DNA of 64,000 bases from Kitasatospora kifunensis (GTDB taxonomy: Bacteria; Actinomycetota; Actinomycetes; Streptomycetales; Streptomycetaceae). Below the pieces are notes generated by a model that worked only from the letters and a program-made list of their open reading frames with translations, was not told where the DNA came from and searched no databases. The stretch lies in the NCBI RefSeq assembly GCF_014203855.1, contig NZ_JACHJV010000001.1:1922001-1986000 (forward strand). Direction: 5' to 3'. Shown here in pieces: positions 63,126-64,000 of the stretch (the stretch's first letter is position 1; each line of letters begins with the position of its first letter). A program made the translations under genes and the position numbers.

Positions 63126-64000
63126 TCAGACCTCCACCAGCGGCTCCTCCGATCCGCGCAGCGGCACCTCGCGGATCAGCCAGGAGAGCAGGAACGCCGC
63201 CGCCGACAGCACCGCGCCACCGACGAACACCCCGTACAGCCCGTGCGTCACCCCCTGCTCGAACGCCGTCCTGGCCGGCCCCGGCAGCCCCTTGAGCGCG
63301 CTCGGCGGCAGGTGCGCCGAGATCAGCGCGTGCCCCTGCGCCCCGAGCCGCCCGGTGAGTTGGTGGTCCAGCCCGCGGGTGTAGAGCGAGCCGAGCAGCG
63401 CGATGCCCAGTGAGCCGCCGATCGTGCGGAACAGCGTCACCGAGCCGCTCGCCGCCCCCATGTCCCGCAGCGCCACGCTGTTCTGGGTGATCAGCATGGT
63501 GTTCTGCATCAGGAAGCCGAGCCCGAGCCCGACCACCACGGTGAGCAGCGAGCTGACCAGCAGGCTGGTGTCCACCCGGAGCAGCAGCAGGATCAGCATG
63601 CCGGCGGTGAGCACCACCCCTCCGATGATCACGAACGCCCGGTACCTACCCGTCCTGGTGGTGATCTGGGCGACCGTCAGCATCACCACGAGCATGCCGA
63701 ACATCAGCGGCAGCAACAGCAGACCACTGGCGGTCGGCGACGCTCCCTGGACGTACTGCATGTACTGCGGAAGGAAGTTGACCGCGCCGAACATCGCCGC
63801 GCCGACCAGGAAGCTGAGCACCTGGGCGACGGTGAAGTTGCGGTCCCGGAACATCCGCGGCGGCAGGATCGGCTCGGCGACGCGGTGCTGCGAGACGACG
63901 AACGCCGCCAGCGCCACCGCCGAGAGCCCGGTCAGCCCGAGGATCTGCGTCGAACCCCAGGGGTACTGGCCGCCGCCCCAGCTCGCCACCAGGGTGATCG
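63126..64000 (-). CDS. MFS drug exporter, DHA2 (EmrB/QacA) family, N-terminus beyond the window
   Basis: C-terminal about 290 residues of a 14-helix proton-driven exporter. Visible: helices with LGLTGLSAVALAAFVVSQHR, PRMFRDRNFTVAQVLSFLVGAAMFGAVNFLPQYMQYVQGASPTASGLLLLPLMFGM, GRYRAFVIIGGVVLTAGMLILLLL, LTVVVGLGLGFLMQNTMLITQNSV, RTIGGSLGIALLGSLYT. The open frame continues to the right edge. Converges with the chelatase. Confidence 0.92.
   Translation of the reverse strand, partial: ITLVASWGGGQYPWGSTQILGLTGLSAVALAAFVVSQHRVAEPILPPRMFRDRNFTVAQVLSFLVGAAMFGAVNFLPQYMQYVQGASPTASGLLLLPLMFGMLVVMLTVAQITTRTGRYRAFVIIGGVVLTAGMLILLLLRVDTSLLVSSLLTVVVGLGLGFLMQNTMLITQNSVALRDMGAASGSVTLFRTIGGSLGIALLGSLYTRGLDHQLTGRLGAQGHALISAHLPPSALKGLPGPARTAFEQGVTHGLYGVFVGGAVLSAAAFLLSWLIREVPLRGSEEPLVEV

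Overview
The base composition (very high GC, almost every third codon position G or C), the GTG/TTG starts, a geosmin synthase, mycothiol-linked formaldehyde detoxification, Tat and lipoprotein exporters, DUF2637 and SpoIIE-type regulators all point to a chromosomal segment of a streptomycete (Streptomyces, Kitasatospora or a close relative). No rRNA, tRNA, CRISPR array, prophage or intact insertion sequence was seen.

Layout. 1-1.3 kb: an edge-truncated XRE/DUF5753 regulator divergent from two small accessory proteins, one carrying the only in-frame TTA (bldA-type) codon I saw in a called gene of the window. 1.4-11.5 kb: a secreted GH18 chitinase behind a DasR-like operator, an AidB-type acyl-CoA dehydrogenase divergent from a Nudix hydrolase, Tex, an F420-type flavin-fold protein, an acyl-CoA synthetase, a secreted HExxE protein and an HxlR regulator. 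11.5-16.9 kb: an AlaA-like aminotransferase, the two-domain geosmin synthase, YnfA, and a TetR/peroxiredoxin divergent pair with an operator between them. 16.9-30.3 kb: the mscR-MBL formaldehyde pair, a Tat-exported purple acid phosphatase, an FAD dehydrogenase, a CocE/NonD-family protein lacking its nucleophile serine, a lipoprotein, two esterase/peptidase-type hydrolases, moaA and a MocA-like nucleotidyltransferase. 30.4-38 kb: a zinc-ribbon protein with a nuclease-like tail, a TPR-like protein, an iron-box-linked FhuF-type reductase, a DUF2637 membrane protein, and two neighbouring histidine-kinase-like ATPase proteins (one a full PAS-GAF-SpoIIE phosphatase).

38.3-41.8 kb holds the most unusual locus: a fused urease gamma-beta subunit and a urease alpha subunit with all metal ligands but an altered substrate pocket, no accessory genes, followed after 29 bases by agmatine deiminase. 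Agmatine deiminase makes N-carbamoylputrescine, a mono-substituted urea, so the urease-like enzyme may complete a route from agmatine to putrescine. 41.8-53 kb is a mixed region: a PGRP amidase, DUF4328, a probable 159-bp MITE, TetR, a degenerate PP2C protein, a DUF3105-DUF305 pair, MarR, an Ada-AlkA repair fusion, RsgA and a BrkB-type membrane protein.

53.2-63.1 kb is an assimilatory sulfur cluster on the plus strand: cysteine leader peptide, sulfite reductase, small zinc-ribbon protein, cysH, cysC, cysD, cysN, an SsuABC-type sulfonate/sulfate-source ABC importer, and a CbiX/SirB chelatase that makes siroheme for the sulfite reductase. Its CysH has a CX4C instead of the family CXXC cluster motif. 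The window ends inside a minus-strand MFS exporter.

Recurring architecture: several convergent gene ends carry either perfect 12-20 bp hairpins (2.96, 5.3, 11.05, 34.9 kb) or short tandem repeats (24.43, 44.1, 48.6 kb).
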